Positions 34,245-43,098 of a DNA stretch of 64,000 nt are shown piece after piece. The position numbers and the translations under genes were made by a program. Source of the stretch: Pseudobacteriovorax sp. (GTDB lineage: Bacteria > Bdellovibrionota_B > Oligoflexia > Oligoflexales > Oligoflexaceae). The notes beneath the pieces are model-generated. The model was not told where the DNA came from and made no database searches. It saw nothing but the letters and a program-made list of their open reading frames with translations. Numbering within the stretch: the first letter of the stretch is position 1; every line of letters begins with the position of its first letter. The DNA lies in NCBI GenBank assembly GCA_013215145.1, contig JABSRP010000011.1:1-64000 (forward strand). Reading direction: 5' to 3'.

Positions 34245-34835
34245 CTAACTACTCTTGCGGTTCATAAGAATAGCCGCAAATTCCTCGAGTTTCTTCTCGT
34301 TGACCGGTCCAGCAACCTTGTAAATGATGACCCCATTTTCATCTATCAGAAATGTTTCGGGAACCCCGGTGACGCCATAATCAATGGCTGTTTTGCCGTC
34401 GTTGTCCAAGCCTAAGATATAAGATTTTTGGTAAGATTTAGCGAACTTCATGGCTGCTTCGGGAGTGTCCTGAATGGCGATTCCCACCACCTTGACTCCT
34501 TTGTCTTTGAAATTCTGCCAAAATCTCTCGAAATCATAGGCCTCTTGCCGGCAGCTAAAGCACCAGCTTGCCCAAAAGTTCAAGATGACAGGCTCACCTT
34601 TAAAATCGTGAAGGTGGAAGGTGGGAGAATCCGTGTTGTTCAAATACTCCTGACCCTGTATCCAATCTACTGTAAAGTCATTAGCAGGTCTGTTGAGGAG
34701 GGCAGAAGGGATTTGCGTCGTGTCAAGATTTAAGCCTTTTCTCATGACAACGACAACGGATATTGCGACTACCGCCAGTCCCAAGGAAACTAGGATGTGG
34801 CGGCGCGAAAATTGACTCTTATTTGTATGACTCAT
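34245..34835 (-). CDS. ccmG: CcmG/DsbE/ResA-like thioredoxin
   Basis: 196 aa. N-terminal membrane anchor (ILVSLGLAVVAISVVVVM), then a periplasmic thioredoxin fold with active site WASWCFSCRQE and cis-Pro loop GVPETFLIDENG, as in the CcmG/DsbE/ResA group that keeps apocytochrome haem-site cysteines reduced. It overlaps the ccmE 3' end by 17 nt and closes the ccm operon. Gene symbol follows from context; ResA would be equally correct biochemically. Confidence 0.85.
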   Translation of the reverse strand: MSHTNKSQFSRRHILVSLGLAVVAISVVVVMRKGLNLDTTQIPSALLNRPANDFTVDWIQGQEYLNNTDSPTFHLHDFKGEPVILNFWASWCFSCRQEAYDFERFWQNFKDKGVKVVGIAIQDTPEAAMKFAKSYQKSYILGLDNDGKTAIDYGVTGVPETFLIDENGVIIYKVAGPVNEKKLEEFAAILMNRKSS

Positions 34836-35304
34836 ATGAACTATTCCCTATCTTTTCGTTTTTGAAGATCGACTCTTCAAGTAAGGCTTCGTTCATAGTA
34901 CTATGGTCGTCCGGTTTTTTGTACTCCTCAGAGTGTTTTACCATAAGTCTTTGGGCCACTAGATTCGATCCATCATCGGCCAAACGGCCTTCAACCACCA
35001 CGCCTTGATTTTCTTTAAACATATCAGGAGGAGTTCCGTCGTGATTGACAGTTATTTCCGTACCTTTCATGTCCGTCAGCGTGAAAGCAAGCTTGATGTC
35101 TTTGGCCTGCCAATCGACGCTTCCCGCCTTTACCATACCGCCTACTTTGATCGTTTTTTTGCTTAGCTCAGCGGCTTGGGCTGTGGCTTCTTTCGGCGTA
35201 TAGAAGTAAACGATGTTCTCGCCGAAATTTAGCATCGATATCGCTATGCTGGCGAAAGCTATGACAAATATACCGATTAACCATTTAAAATAAGCCTGCT
35301 TCAT
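34819..35304 (-). CDS. ccmE: Haem chaperone CcmE
   Basis: 161 aa. One N-terminal membrane segment (WLIGIFVIAFASIAISM) and an OB-fold periplasmic domain (IKVGGMVKAGSV ... VVVEGRLADDG). The haem-binding motif HSEEY (KHSEEYKKP) holds the His that binds haem covalently and the axial Tyr, matching HxxxY-type CcmE. The C-terminal tail is longer than usual and acidic. It receives haem from CcmC/CcmAB. The ATG overlaps the ccmD stop (ATGA). Confidence 0.94.
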   Translation of the reverse strand: MKQAYFKWLIGIFVIAFASIAISMLNFGENIVYFYTPKEATAQAAELSKKTIKVGGMVKAGSVDWQAKDIKLAFTLTDMKGTEITVNHDGTPPDMFKENQGVVVEGRLADDGSNLVAQRLMVKHSEEYKKPDDHSTMNEALLEESIFKNEKIGNSSYESYK

Positions 35305-35465
35305 CGCCTGGTCTCCTTTCTATACTGTGACGCGATTTTGATCGCTTTCAACCGCTTACGCTGGACGACAATCCACGCACCGTAGCCGCCAAGCATGAGG
35401 GCTGCAATGCCGAAAGCTGCTGAAATATAAGGAATTGGGTTTAAACCTTCGCCGTATGGACTCAT
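35301..35465 (-). CDS. ccmD: CcmD-like haem exporter subunit (54 aa)
   Basis: Small gene placed exactly where ccmD belongs, between ccmC (11-nt gap) and ccmE (4-nt overlap). ATG 35465 follows AAGGAG. The product has the CcmD layout: a short N-terminus with NPIPYISAAFGIAAL, one membrane segment continuing MLGGYGAWIV, then a basic cytoplasmic tail (QRKRLKAIKI). CcmD helps release holo-CcmE from CcmABC in System I. The sequence PYI-AA-G--AL and the position together make the call good. Confidence 0.88.
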   Translation of the reverse strand: MSPYGEGLNPIPYISAAFGIAALMLGGYGAWIVVQRKRLKAIKIASQYRKETRR

Positions 35466-35476
35466 AATCAATCTCC

Positions 35477-36163
35477 TTAGGGTGTTTGTTCGTAAGACAG
35501 TTTTTCTAACTCTTCCGCAAGAGCTAAATTTCTGTATCGTTGATAAGTTAAAAAGGCTCCTACAATGATCATAACGACCATGCAGCTCACCAAAGCAATT
35601 CTCATCTCAGGATCAATGGTTGACTCTCCTCCGGGTCGTATGAGGGTGGGAGGCTGATGTAGTGTTCTCCACCATGTCACACTTTTGTATATGATCGGGA
35701 CGTCGGCCGCAATAATGATGCCTAGAGTCGCCGCAATTTTGTTTCTTTGGGGCCCGGCCGCCAGGGAACTATATAGGATAAGATACCCGCAATATAATAA
35801 GGCTAGGATGAGAGTTGTCGTCAACCTGGCGTCCCACTCCCACCAGACACCCCATGTTGGGCGCCCCCAGATAGATCCCGTGGCAAGGGTTAAAACGGTA
35901 AATATCAAACCGACTTCGGCTACCGATCGCCCCCAAAGGCCGGCGCTCGACTCTTTTTTAATCAGAGTCACAATGCTGGCAATCAGCAAGATGAAGGCCG
36001 AGAAGAAGGCTGTAAACGCAGCTGGAACATGCACGTAGATAATCCGGTAGACTTCACCCATGTGGAGCTCAGTCGGTGCCCATTTGAGACCCCAAGTCCA
36101 CGTCAAGGCAACCAGTCCAATCATGAGTAGACTCATTCCTACATGTAACTTTTCACTTTCCAT
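35477..36163 (-). CDS. ccmC: Cytochrome c maturation protein CcmC
   Basis: 228 aa with six predicted membrane segments. The tryptophan-rich haem-handling motif is WGVWWEWDARLT, and the flanking conserved histidines occur in YVHVPAA and WWRTLHQP. CcmC loads haem onto CcmE. Length and motifs are normal. 12 nt after ccmB. Confidence 0.95.
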   Translation of the reverse strand: MESEKLHVGMSLLMIGLVALTWTWGLKWAPTELHMGEVYRIIYVHVPAAFTAFFSAFILLIASIVTLIKKESSAGLWGRSVAEVGLIFTVLTLATGSIWGRPTWGVWWEWDARLTTTLILALLYCGYLILYSSLAAGPQRNKIAATLGIIIAADVPIIYKSVTWWRTLHQPPTLIRPGGESTIDPEMRIALVSCMVVMIIVGAFLTYQRYRNLALAEELEKLSYEQTP

Positions 36164-36175
36164 ATACCATCCCCT

Positions 36176-36871
36176 CTATTCTGCTTTCACCAGTTCGCCA
36201 AAAAGCAAGATACCTAAAGTGAAAGACATCACACCAAATATAAGTAACAAGCCCAGCCAAGAGCTCATCAAGCTTTGCAGATTAACATTATCGACCAGTA
36301 TGCTTTTGCTAGCTTCCACAGCGGATATGAGTACGGGTGCAGTCAGAGGGAAATAAAGCAATGGGTAAAGGATTTGCTTCGACCCAGACCCCATGGTCAT
36401 TGTGCTAAGAAGGACTCCTAGGGCCGCCATACCCGATAAGGCCGTCACCGCTACAGTTATGACCGGAATGGACATAAGCGATACACCGCTTTTCGCGTGG
36501 AGAAAGCTGGTTAAAAAGATCGTTGGTATGAGGATTAAAAGCCCCATAATCATAACAGTAATGTATTTTCCCAGGTACCAAGCCGAACCAGACAGAGGGT
36601 AGGTTCTGAGAAGCGAAAACACGCCGTCTTGTTGGTCGGGTTCTAAAAATCGGGCAAAACTGATTTGAAGTGAGAAAAATGCGGTCAAGTAGGTTTCGGC
36701 CACCAAAAGTTTTGCTGTGTCTGGGCCTTCAATGGTGCCGACAGAAAAAGAAAACAAAATAAGCATCGTGATGGCAAATAGAATGGGGGACAACCATCGC
36801 TCTGGATTTGCCCATTCGATCTTAAAGCCATGGCGCACAATAGTCATCGTTTGTGAGAAAAGCAGCTTCAT
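36176..36871 (-). CDS. ccmB: Cytochrome c maturation ABC permease CcmB
   Basis: 231 aa, about six membrane segments, with the CcmB-type order: cytoplasmic start, ARFLEPDQQDGVFSLLRTYP after the second segment (family pattern FxxDxxdGtLe), ALSGMAALGVLLSTMTMG, and PLLYFPLTAPVLISAV. It forms the ABC transporter with CcmA that drives release of haem-CcmE. Its start overlaps the ccmA stop by 4 nt. Confidence 0.93.
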   Translation of the reverse strand: MKLLFSQTMTIVRHGFKIEWANPERWLSPILFAITMLILFSFSVGTIEGPDTAKLLVAETYLTAFFSLQISFARFLEPDQQDGVFSLLRTYPLSGSAWYLGKYITVMIMGLLILIPTIFLTSFLHAKSGVSLMSIPVITVAVTALSGMAALGVLLSTMTMGSGSKQILYPLLYFPLTAPVLISAVEASKSILVDNVNLQSLMSSWLGLLLIFGVMSFTLGILLFGELVKAE

Positions 36872-37503
36872 GATGCTGTCCTCTTTTCGATTTCGAGTAC
36901 CTTAGGCCGAAACGTCTCCAAAGGAACCGTGTCGTGGCTGACCACTGCAACAGCGCCTCCCGCATCAAGATGCTGGCTGAGAATACTTTGGAATTGAACA
37001 ATACCTTTGGCATCCAAACCGTATAATGGTTCGTCGAGTAACCATAAAGGTGTTCCCGATAACTGGACTCGCGCTAGCGCCAATCTTCGTTTCATTCCCG
37101 TCGAATACTTTTCTGTCGGAAAATTACTGCGGATAAGCGGATGATCCAAATCCCACTGTGCCAATGCTGCGATAATATCCTCGTTGGATGGGGAAAGTCC
37201 TCTCAACTTTTGCCAAAACCTGAGATTATCCATAGCATCCATTTTACCATATAAGCCATTTGCCTCCGCCGGAAGGTACTCTGTTTTTTGTCGCCTGTCA
37301 GCTATTTCCTGGTTATCGCAAGTGAGAGTAATGCTACCTGCTGTTTCCTTAGTCAGTCCAGCTAGGATTGACATAAGCGTGGTTTTGCCGCTGCCGTTGG
37401 TGCCGACGATGTGCAGTATTTCGCCCGCAGAAACTTCGCAAGAGACTCCTTGCAAAATGGGACGAAACCGATATCCAAAATGTAAATCACTTACTTTTAA
37501 CAC
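36868..37503 (-). CDS. ccmA: Cytochrome c maturation ABC ATPase CcmA
   Basis: 211 aa, GTG start. ABC ATPase with Walker A VGTNGSGKTTLMS, signature segment YSTGMKRRLALARV, Walker B LWLLDEPLYGLD and switch His VVSHD. Size and the YSxGMKRR signature are those of CcmA. Begins 3 nt after the preceding outer-membrane protein gene, so it is cotranscribed with three upstream envelope genes. Confidence 0.93.
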   Translation of the reverse strand: MLKVSDLHFGYRFRPILQGVSCEVSAGEILHIVGTNGSGKTTLMSILAGLTKETAGSITLTCDNQEIADRRQKTEYLPAEANGLYGKMDAMDNLRFWQKLRGLSPSNEDIIAALAQWDLDHPLIRSNFPTEKYSTGMKRRLALARVQLSGTPLWLLDEPLYGLDAKGIVQFQSILSQHLDAGGAVAVVSHDTVPLETFRPKVLEIEKRTAS

Positions 37504-37506
37504 GCT

Positions 37507-38682
37507 TTAATAATCCGCTACGTTGACGCCAAAATTCACAAAAGTCCTTCGTTCTATCACGCTAATGTTGTTAACACCAACATCTTCTACCGATGATGCC
37601 ACAGAAATTCCTAGGATACCTAAGTTAATACCCAAGCCACCGGAAGCCCCTGCGTTGTTAGCTCCGATTCTGACCCCTAAACCCGCACTACTACCGCCCC
37701 GTTTTCCTAGGGTCCATTCAACCCCCAGTTTGATTTTTTTTCTCAAGGCTATGCTTTTTACCGTTAGCTTTTCCGCTTCTAGGTTTGTATTGAGCTTGCC
37801 CCATTTGCCAATATCGGGATGTAGGGAAAAACTCATAGTAAAGTCTTCCTCTACCTTAAAGTCTTCCGTTGCTTCATCGTTTGCTCGGTACTTTGTCCCT
37901 CCAGCATCGCGAAAAACAAGAGACAAACTTGGTTTCCAACGAGGGCTGAGTCGCCAAGTGGTTCCTATATTCAGAGGAGATCCCTCGTAGGTTTTGGTGG
38001 CATCACCGAAGGCAGACTTTCTCGTCCCAGGATCGTTGAGGTCAGTGAAATTAAAAACCCCTTGCGTCTGTTTAAGGGTAAAAAAACCTGAAAAAAAACC
38101 TAAATAAAACCGATCTTTACTGTCTGCGAAGCTGAACCCTAAAGCAGGCCCTTCCATCGTTCGAGCGGAGACATCTATTTGATCGCTCCCCGGAGCAATG
38201 GCAGCCGCCGCTAGTTGATTATCGTAAATGTAGGTAATCATTGTGCGCCCGAGAGTGATAGCCGGAGCGATGGTAGCCCTTCCGTATTGCCTTTCGCCCT
38301 CGTGGGCTCTTAAGATCTGCGCCGCGACCTCTTCGTCATTGACGTCACCAGCTTTGCTTAGGCTCTCGTTAAGCTTTACCGTGTTTTCATTGACGGAAAA
38401 TGAAAAATAAGGAAACAAGACGGACGTAACAAATGGTTTCCCTTTTTCTTTCGCATTCATACTGCCGATGTAAGCTGGGTTGTAGTAGGGTGCGTCCATA
38501 CCGTTCGCGATTCCAGTGATGCTGCCTCCTAAGCCAGCAGCGCGGGCTGACGGCCAGAGGCTATCACTTAGGGTTGCCTTCTGAACCGGACTTTCCGTCG
38601 ATTCTTGCGAAAAACCGTCAACCTCCTGTAATAAAAACAGAAAACTAACCAGAAAGCTCAGTTTTTGTGTAAGATATGACAT
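37507..38682 (-). CDS. Outer-membrane beta-barrel protein (FadL/PorV/UPF0164-like)
   Basis: 391 aa. Signal peptide up to GFSQ, then an N-terminal motif typical of this barrel class, ARAAGLGGSITGIANGMDAPYYNPA (key part: GLGGS ... A...DAPYYNPA), followed by alternating beta strands and a C-terminal aromatic/Tyr ending (NFGVNVADY) as expected for a BAM substrate. The N-terminal motif (AxxxGxGGAxxAxAxDxxAxxxNPA) is shared by FadL, PorV and UPF0164/TraF-like proteins. Start has GGGGGAT upstream. Lies directly before ccmA (3-nt gap) and may share its transcript. Substrate unknown. Confidence 0.72.
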   Translation of the reverse strand: MSYLTQKLSFLVSFLFLLQEVDGFSQESTESPVQKATLSDSLWPSARAAGLGGSITGIANGMDAPYYNPAYIGSMNAKEKGKPFVTSVLFPYFSFSVNENTVKLNESLSKAGDVNDEEVAAQILRAHEGERQYGRATIAPAITLGRTMITYIYDNQLAAAAIAPGSDQIDVSARTMEGPALGFSFADSKDRFYLGFFSGFFTLKQTQGVFNFTDLNDPGTRKSAFGDATKTYEGSPLNIGTTWRLSPRWKPSLSLVFRDAGGTKYRANDEATEDFKVEEDFTMSFSLHPDIGKWGKLNTNLEAEKLTVKSIALRKKIKLGVEWTLGKRGGSSAGLGVRIGANNAGASGGLGINLGILGISVASSVEDVGVNNISVIERRTFVNFGVNVADY

Positions 38683-38721
38683 TCGATCCCCCGTTACGAT
38701 ATCGGATATTGGGGGAGGACC

Positions 38722-39687
38722 TTAAGGGTTTTCGGAGGCATCTGCCGGTAATTGTAGCGGGAGTTCGCCAGCGCAGGGTAAGTGGGTAAAAACAGCATCG
38801 AAAGTATCTGTGTTGAAGCATTCGATTAGGCCGCTTTCGGGGTCTCCTGGTGCATTCTTAAACCGATACCGACAACTTCCGTTCATTCCGGGAGGAGATC
38901 CTTCTTCGTACACAAATGATGAGTTCATTTTGTAGCTATTGTAAGGGCTGGTTATGAATTTATAGGTTTCTTTTTTCTTCTCTTTATAGCGACCAGAAAG
39001 CTTTAAGGACAAAACTGAGTGCTTTCGTTTTATATCCTCTTTTGTGATATTTTGTCCTGCTTTCCCGCCCGTGCTCAGATCTTTTGATACCGCTTGGCCG
39101 TCCTTTGCTGTGGTCATAACCGGAACAAAAAGGTTTGGCTTCTCTTTGCGCTTTTTTACGATCGTATCGACTTCAGGAAACGTGATGTACCAAACTCGAC
39201 CGTTAAAGAATTCAAGAACAATACGCCTTTTTTCGCCTTTGCCAGAAGCTTTACAGCTGTATAAGGGGATAGCCTGATTGTTGCCGCTTTCGAATTCTCC
39301 TAGGGGCGCGTAGTTAGAAATGCGATAATCACTGTGCCAAGTTACTTCAGTACCCGGATCTTTTTTGCCCTGAATAATTCTCCAGGTCAGCTTTCCTCCT
39401 GGATCAATATCTTTTAGTCTGAAGTATACTTTTTTCCGTTCGCAGACATTTATATCCGGACACTCCTTGTTTTTGGTGATAATAAAGCAGGAGCCCTCCG
39501 GTGGGGTGACCCAAATGTAACCTTTTGCCATCAAAGGGTTGGCGCGGTTTTTTTTGACTTGGGAACGGGAAATAGTCACTTTTTCGCCCACTGCGGGGTC
39601 GAAAAAGGGGGTGAGCATTTCAACTTTTTTCGATTCCTCAAGATTGGGAGGAAACATCGAATTGAGCACAAGCGCAGCGACGATCAT
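38722..39687 (-). CDS. Exported protein of unknown function upstream of ccm genes
   Basis: 321 aa. ATG 39687 overlaps the stop of the upstream gene (TGATG); a GTG one codon earlier is also possible. A short N-terminal hydrophobic segment (MIVAALVLNSMF) suggests export or anchoring. The mature part has several Cys (SCFIITKNKECPDINVCERKK, SCKASGKG, CRYRF, CFNTD, LPCAGE; each stretch short), probably disulfide-bonded, and many Lys. No family recognised. Translationally coupled to the propeller gene and 39 nt from the outer-membrane barrel gene, so likely part of the same envelope assembly. Confidence 0.6.
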   Translation of the reverse strand: MIVAALVLNSMFPPNLEESKKVEMLTPFFDPAVGEKVTISRSQVKKNRANPLMAKGYIWVTPPEGSCFIITKNKECPDINVCERKKVYFRLKDIDPGGKLTWRIIQGKKDPGTEVTWHSDYRISNYAPLGEFESGNNQAIPLYSCKASGKGEKRRIVLEFFNGRVWYITFPEVDTIVKKRKEKPNLFVPVMTTAKDGQAVSKDLSTGGKAGQNITKEDIKRKHSVLSLKLSGRYKEKKKETYKFITSPYNSYKMNSSFVYEEGSPPGMNGSCRYRFKNAPGDPESGLIECFNTDTFDAVFTHLPCAGELPLQLPADASENP

Positions 39688-40622
39688 CACAGGTCAAAAC
39701 TCATTTCGAAAAGATCCGTGCTGAGATGATGGGTATAGAGGATACTCGAGCTCTTGGGTAACCAAATAGGAAATCTTTCGTCTGTATTTGGTGTGTGGCT
39801 GAGTTGTTTGAGATGCCCATCCCTAGTGGCTATGGCGATGTTGTGACTAACAGCCTTCCCCGCTACCCGTATAGATTTGGCATAGACTATATGCTTGCCA
39901 TCAGGATGCCAAGAAGGGTCGGTACCGAAATCGACAAACCTGGCCTTTCCTCCTAAGTCGCTGACAAAGATTTTCCCATCGGAGTGAGCCCATACAATGG
40001 CTTCGCCATTCGGTGAGATAGAGTGGGCTTCGATGTTGTTTCCCGTATCTTGAGAAACCGACCGCATCGAGACGCCCCGATTATGTATCCATAAGATATT
40101 GCTTACTGTTGCTAGCCAGTAACCAATTTTAGTCCTCTGGGATTTTTGCCAAGCCGCTAGTCTTTGGCTGGGATACTGGAGCAGATGACTTTTGATCCCA
40201 GTTTTACTCATTGCGTAGAAGCGGTGGTCTCTGGGATCAAAACTGAGGTCGCTCGTAGGGCCCTCAACACTATCGATTTCAACAGGACGATTCAATTTGT
40301 TGTCGAACGCCTTGATGGCACTCATTATTTTGCCATTTTCTAAGAAAATTTCGCGAAATATCAATCGTGTATTATCAGGGGCCCAGAAATAGGCTCCGTT
40401 TACCCGGTGTGGAGTCACAACCTTAGTCTTCCTGGTTTTTAGGTCGAGAACGTACAATCCCATTCCGTCGGGATTAGAGTAGGCTAGTAGTTCACTTTTT
40501 TTATTGATTTTAGGATGATAGATGGCCCCGTCCAGCCGAAGGTACGGTGTTTTTGGCGAAACAGTGACGCCATACGCAGTTGATGTAAGCATGAAACTTA
40601 TTAAGATGCGACGTATCACCAC
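39687..40622 (-). CDS. TolB/WD40-like beta-propeller, exported
   Basis: 311 aa; GTG start with GGGAGGG upstream. Signal peptide (RRILISFMLTSTAYG). Repeated blades of the TolB/PD40 kind are visible: LAYSNPDGMGLYVLDLKTRKT, FWAPDNTRLIFRE, HSISPNGEAIVWAHSDGKIFVSDL (in part), PSWHPDGKHIVYAKS, FPIWLPKSSSILYTHH. This is a periplasmic propeller, but the gene is too short and too divergent to be called TolB. First gene of the minus-strand row that continues into ccmA-G. Confidence 0.72.
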   Translation of the reverse strand: MVIRRILISFMLTSTAYGVTVSPKTPYLRLDGAIYHPKINKKSELLAYSNPDGMGLYVLDLKTRKTKVVTPHRVNGAYFWAPDNTRLIFREIFLENGKIMSAIKAFDNKLNRPVEIDSVEGPTSDLSFDPRDHRFYAMSKTGIKSHLLQYPSQRLAAWQKSQRTKIGYWLATVSNILWIHNRGVSMRSVSQDTGNNIEAHSISPNGEAIVWAHSDGKIFVSDLGGKARFVDFGTDPSWHPDGKHIVYAKSIRVAGKAVSHNIAIATRDGHLKQLSHTPNTDERFPIWLPKSSSILYTHHLSTDLFEMSFDL

Positions 40623-40793
40623 GATTCAACCCTCCCATGACCATTTTAGCAGTTCGCACTGATTAGTACTTGCCTACCCCTGAGCTAGATTTGTCTGTAG
40701 ATCAAAAACCTGCTAGATTGGCTAGGTAGAGGAAATCAAAGCTCATGATTTCGCCAAATTCTACCGATAGATAGCCTGAAATGGAGGTCTAAA

Positions 40794-41216
40794 TTGAACA
40801 ATAACATCCTAATATCACTAGTATTCATGTTTTCGACTGCCTCGGCCAGCGCTGCCGTTAGCGCTAATGAACCAAGTAAACTGTCCCAGAAAACCGAGTC
40901 AGTCGCCCCTCAGACCTTGTTGGCACAAAACAAGAAAAAATCATCGAAAAGCAAAGCTCGCTCAGGAAAGTCGTCTAAGGGGAAAAAGTCCGAAGGGCGT
41001 AAGCGCTACCTCCAAGGGGAGGCGAGGGCCTCATCGTCAAAGACTGAGATAGATTTCGATGCCGCTGCTATCGATGGTGAGCGCCGGACTCCGGTGGGTG
41101 TCCAAATTGGTAGCAACAAACAGGATCACGGTTACGACTTGATTAACTTAAGGTTGCGTTGGCACCCGGAAATGATTAAGTCTACGTCGAATCTTGAGAC
41201 TGGCAAAGGCAAATAG
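40794..41216 (+). CDS. Small exported basic protein
   Basis: 140 aa; TTG start 40794 with GGAGG 6 nt upstream (40783-40787). Signal peptide (NILISLVFMFSTASASAA). Middle section is extremely basic and Ser-rich (NKKKSSKSKARSGKSSKGKK). The C-terminal ~55 residues (IDFDAAAIDGERRTPVGVQIG ... YDLINLRLRWHPEM, shown in part) look structured and conserved-like but were not assigned. Possibly a periplasmic protein acting with nucleic acid, peptidoglycan or a polyanion. Divergent from the propeller gene and convergent with a thioredoxin-like gene. Confidence 0.6.
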   Translation: MNNNILISLVFMFSTASASAAVSANEPSKLSQKTESVAPQTLLAQNKKKSSKSKARSGKSSKGKKSEGRKRYLQGEARASSSKTEIDFDAAAIDGERRTPVGVQIGSNKQDHGYDLINLRLRWHPEMIKSTSNLETGKGK

Positions 41217-41224
41217 ATCTTAGG

Positions 41225-41770
41225 TTAAAAAATAGTGATCGAGTTCAGTAGATCGTCTAGGGTCGCAAGGCCCTTTTCGTCGATAGCCAGATGGCGCCAT
41301 GTGAGCCAACCGTGTCTATCCCCGAGGTAAACCGTGGGCAGGTCCGGTTGATGAAATGCCTCCATTAACGCAACATTTGCCAGAATAATGGTCCCGCTTA
41401 CCTTATACTCCTTCACAAATGCTAGAGCGTCCTCTTCCATATCATGAGCAAATATGTAGATAAATCGGGTGTAACGGTCGGCATATTTTTTTTCCAGATC
41501 TTGAAAATGGCTCATCTGTTGTTGGCAAGGTATGCACCAAGAAGCCAAGAAAACGGCTACATTGACAAATCCCCTTTCCGGTTCGATCACCTGCAAGTCG
41601 TCTGAGCCGAGGCGATTGCCTTTGATAGAAGGGAATTTCTTCCATGAATGAACGTACTTATCTGTGATAGACTTGATAAGTGGTCCGGGGGAAGATGGTT
41701 TTTGTCCGACGGCTACTTGTGAAGCCAGTAGCAGTCCTAGCAAGAGAAATACTCTGCCTAGCGTTGTCAT
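41225..41770 (-). CDS. TlpA-like exported thioredoxin
   Basis: 181 aa from ATG 41770, which has AAGGAG 5 nt upstream; ATG 41788 upstream is less likely. Signal peptide (GRVFLLLGLLLASQVAVGQ), then a thioredoxin fold with active site LASWCIPCQQQM, a strand IYIFAHD and a cis-Pro loop DLPTVYLGDRHG. Periplasmic thiol-disulfide protein of the TlpA/ResA type. It ends 9 nt from the convergent gene at 40794. It is one of two such proteins in the window, the other being in the ccm operon. Confidence 0.82.
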   Translation of the reverse strand: MTTLGRVFLLLGLLLASQVAVGQKPSSPGPLIKSITDKYVHSWKKFPSIKGNRLGSDDLQVIEPERGFVNVAVFLASWCIPCQQQMSHFQDLEKKYADRYTRFIYIFAHDMEEDALAFVKEYKVSGTIILANVALMEAFHQPDLPTVYLGDRHGWLTWRHLAIDEKGLATLDDLLNSITIF

Positions 41771-41815
41771 AAAAACTCCTTGTTTCATCGATTATAGCAT
41801 ATATGAGGGCTAGAT

Positions 41816-43051
41816 ATGGAAGAGTTGGCGGATGAGGTGTCCCGTATCAAAAAGCTTTGGGATTTCAACTGGGGCGCCATGGACGTGCTGATTGGTGGGA
41901 AATCCTCTATCGACTTGGAAAAACTCCAATTTAAGAATTGGCAGGATGCTTCGGTTTTCATCAAGTACTACGGCTACGATCCCGATGACGAGGAGGATGC
42001 TCAAAGGATTCATTGTGTCATCATCGAAGCCTGGAACTTTATCGAACGTTATCTCATCCCCCAGGAATGGAATCGTGGCCAAAGACCGCCCGATGATTTA
42101 CTGCAGTATAGTGATGTCCGAGATATTATTTTGGCTGCCTCCGATATGCGGCCTGACAGAGAGATCAAACAAGCATGGGCTTGTAGCTTGTTACGTGTTA
42201 TGCACACCATTGCTCATATTGAAGGCGTTCAGCGTCATGCCGATTTTCGAGTAGCACGAGACCAAATCATGGCGCGGTTTCAGGAGTTTATTTTCCGAAA
42301 TTCTGATGGAGAACTCAGGTTCGGAGATAAGAACCAATCCATCGCTGTTCAAGATATCGAGTGGAAGTACGACAAGCCGCGAGAGTCGGTTATCCTCAAA
42401 CTTCTGCATAAGAAGGCAAATGTTACCGAAACCATATACGACTTTATCGGAATGCGCATCATCCCAAAGCGTTTGTGTGACGTATTGGTAGTGGTCAAGT
42501 TCTTGCGGGACCATCACATGGTGACCTTTGCCAATTGTAACCCGTCGCGAGCACGAAATACATTGCTCGATGTTGAATCATTTCGACACAATGTGGAGTC
42601 TCTAAAAGTCATGCTCGAAAATAAAAAGCTCTCTCTCGAAGAGTTTTGGAACCTATTGCAGCGGATAACCAGGCCTCTCGAACGAGCAACAAGTCGTTCC
42701 AACCCTCATTCAGGTTCGACCTATCGGTCCATACAGTTGACCTGTCGTCAGCTCATTCGAATGCCTTCACAGGCGAAACGCTCAGAAGAAAGGCTACTCA
42801 ACTTCATGGAAAATTCGAACATTGAAGGAGGCGGAGCAAAACTGCTCAAACAACTCGCTCAGTTGTTTCGAGAAGATCAAAAAGAATCGCGGGAGGTTTT
42901 AGGCTTTTTCCCATTTGAAATTCAAATAGTTGATGGTGATACCTACGAAAAAAATAAGGCTGGCGATGCTAATCATAGTTTTTATAAACAGTCTCAAATT
43001 AAGTCAGCAAGACGTCGCGTACTTGGCAAAGTCATAGCCAATAAATACTGA
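41816..43051 (+). CDS. Conserved protein with RelA/SpoT-like nucleotidyltransferase features (TIGR04552-like)
   Basis: 411 aa, cytoplasmic, ATG 41816. I recall the family as the uncharacterised TIGR04552 group of Bdellovibrio, Myxococcus and relatives (from memory). The C-terminal half keeps the order of RelA/SpoT synthetase motifs: RESVILKL (189-196; compare RxKxxxSIxxKM), YDFIGMRII (208-216; compare DxxGxRxI), STYRSIQLT (301-309; compare xGYxSLHxT), and FEIQI ... HSFYK (367-391; compare EVQIRT ... HWxYK). Asp209, Arg214, Tyr303 and Glu368 are candidates for the active site. The N-terminal 160 residues are helical. Whether it makes (p)ppGpp, modifies RNA or is inactive is unknown. Confidence 0.75.
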   Translation: MEELADEVSRIKKLWDFNWGAMDVLIGGKSSIDLEKLQFKNWQDASVFIKYYGYDPDDEEDAQRIHCVIIEAWNFIERYLIPQEWNRGQRPPDDLLQYSDVRDIILAASDMRPDREIKQAWACSLLRVMHTIAHIEGVQRHADFRVARDQIMARFQEFIFRNSDGELRFGDKNQSIAVQDIEWKYDKPRESVILKLLHKKANVTETIYDFIGMRIIPKRLCDVLVVVKFLRDHHMVTFANCNPSRARNTLLDVESFRHNVESLKVMLENKKLSLEEFWNLLQRITRPLERATSRSNPHSGSTYRSIQLTCRQLIRMPSQAKRSEERLLNFMENSNIEGGGAKLLKQLAQLFREDQKESREVLGFFPFEIQIVDGDTYEKNKAGDANHSFYKQSQIKSARRRVLGKVIANKY

Positions 43052-43098
43052 ACATGCTATGTAAGGTTTTTGGGTATTTTTAATTTTCTGGAACCAGT

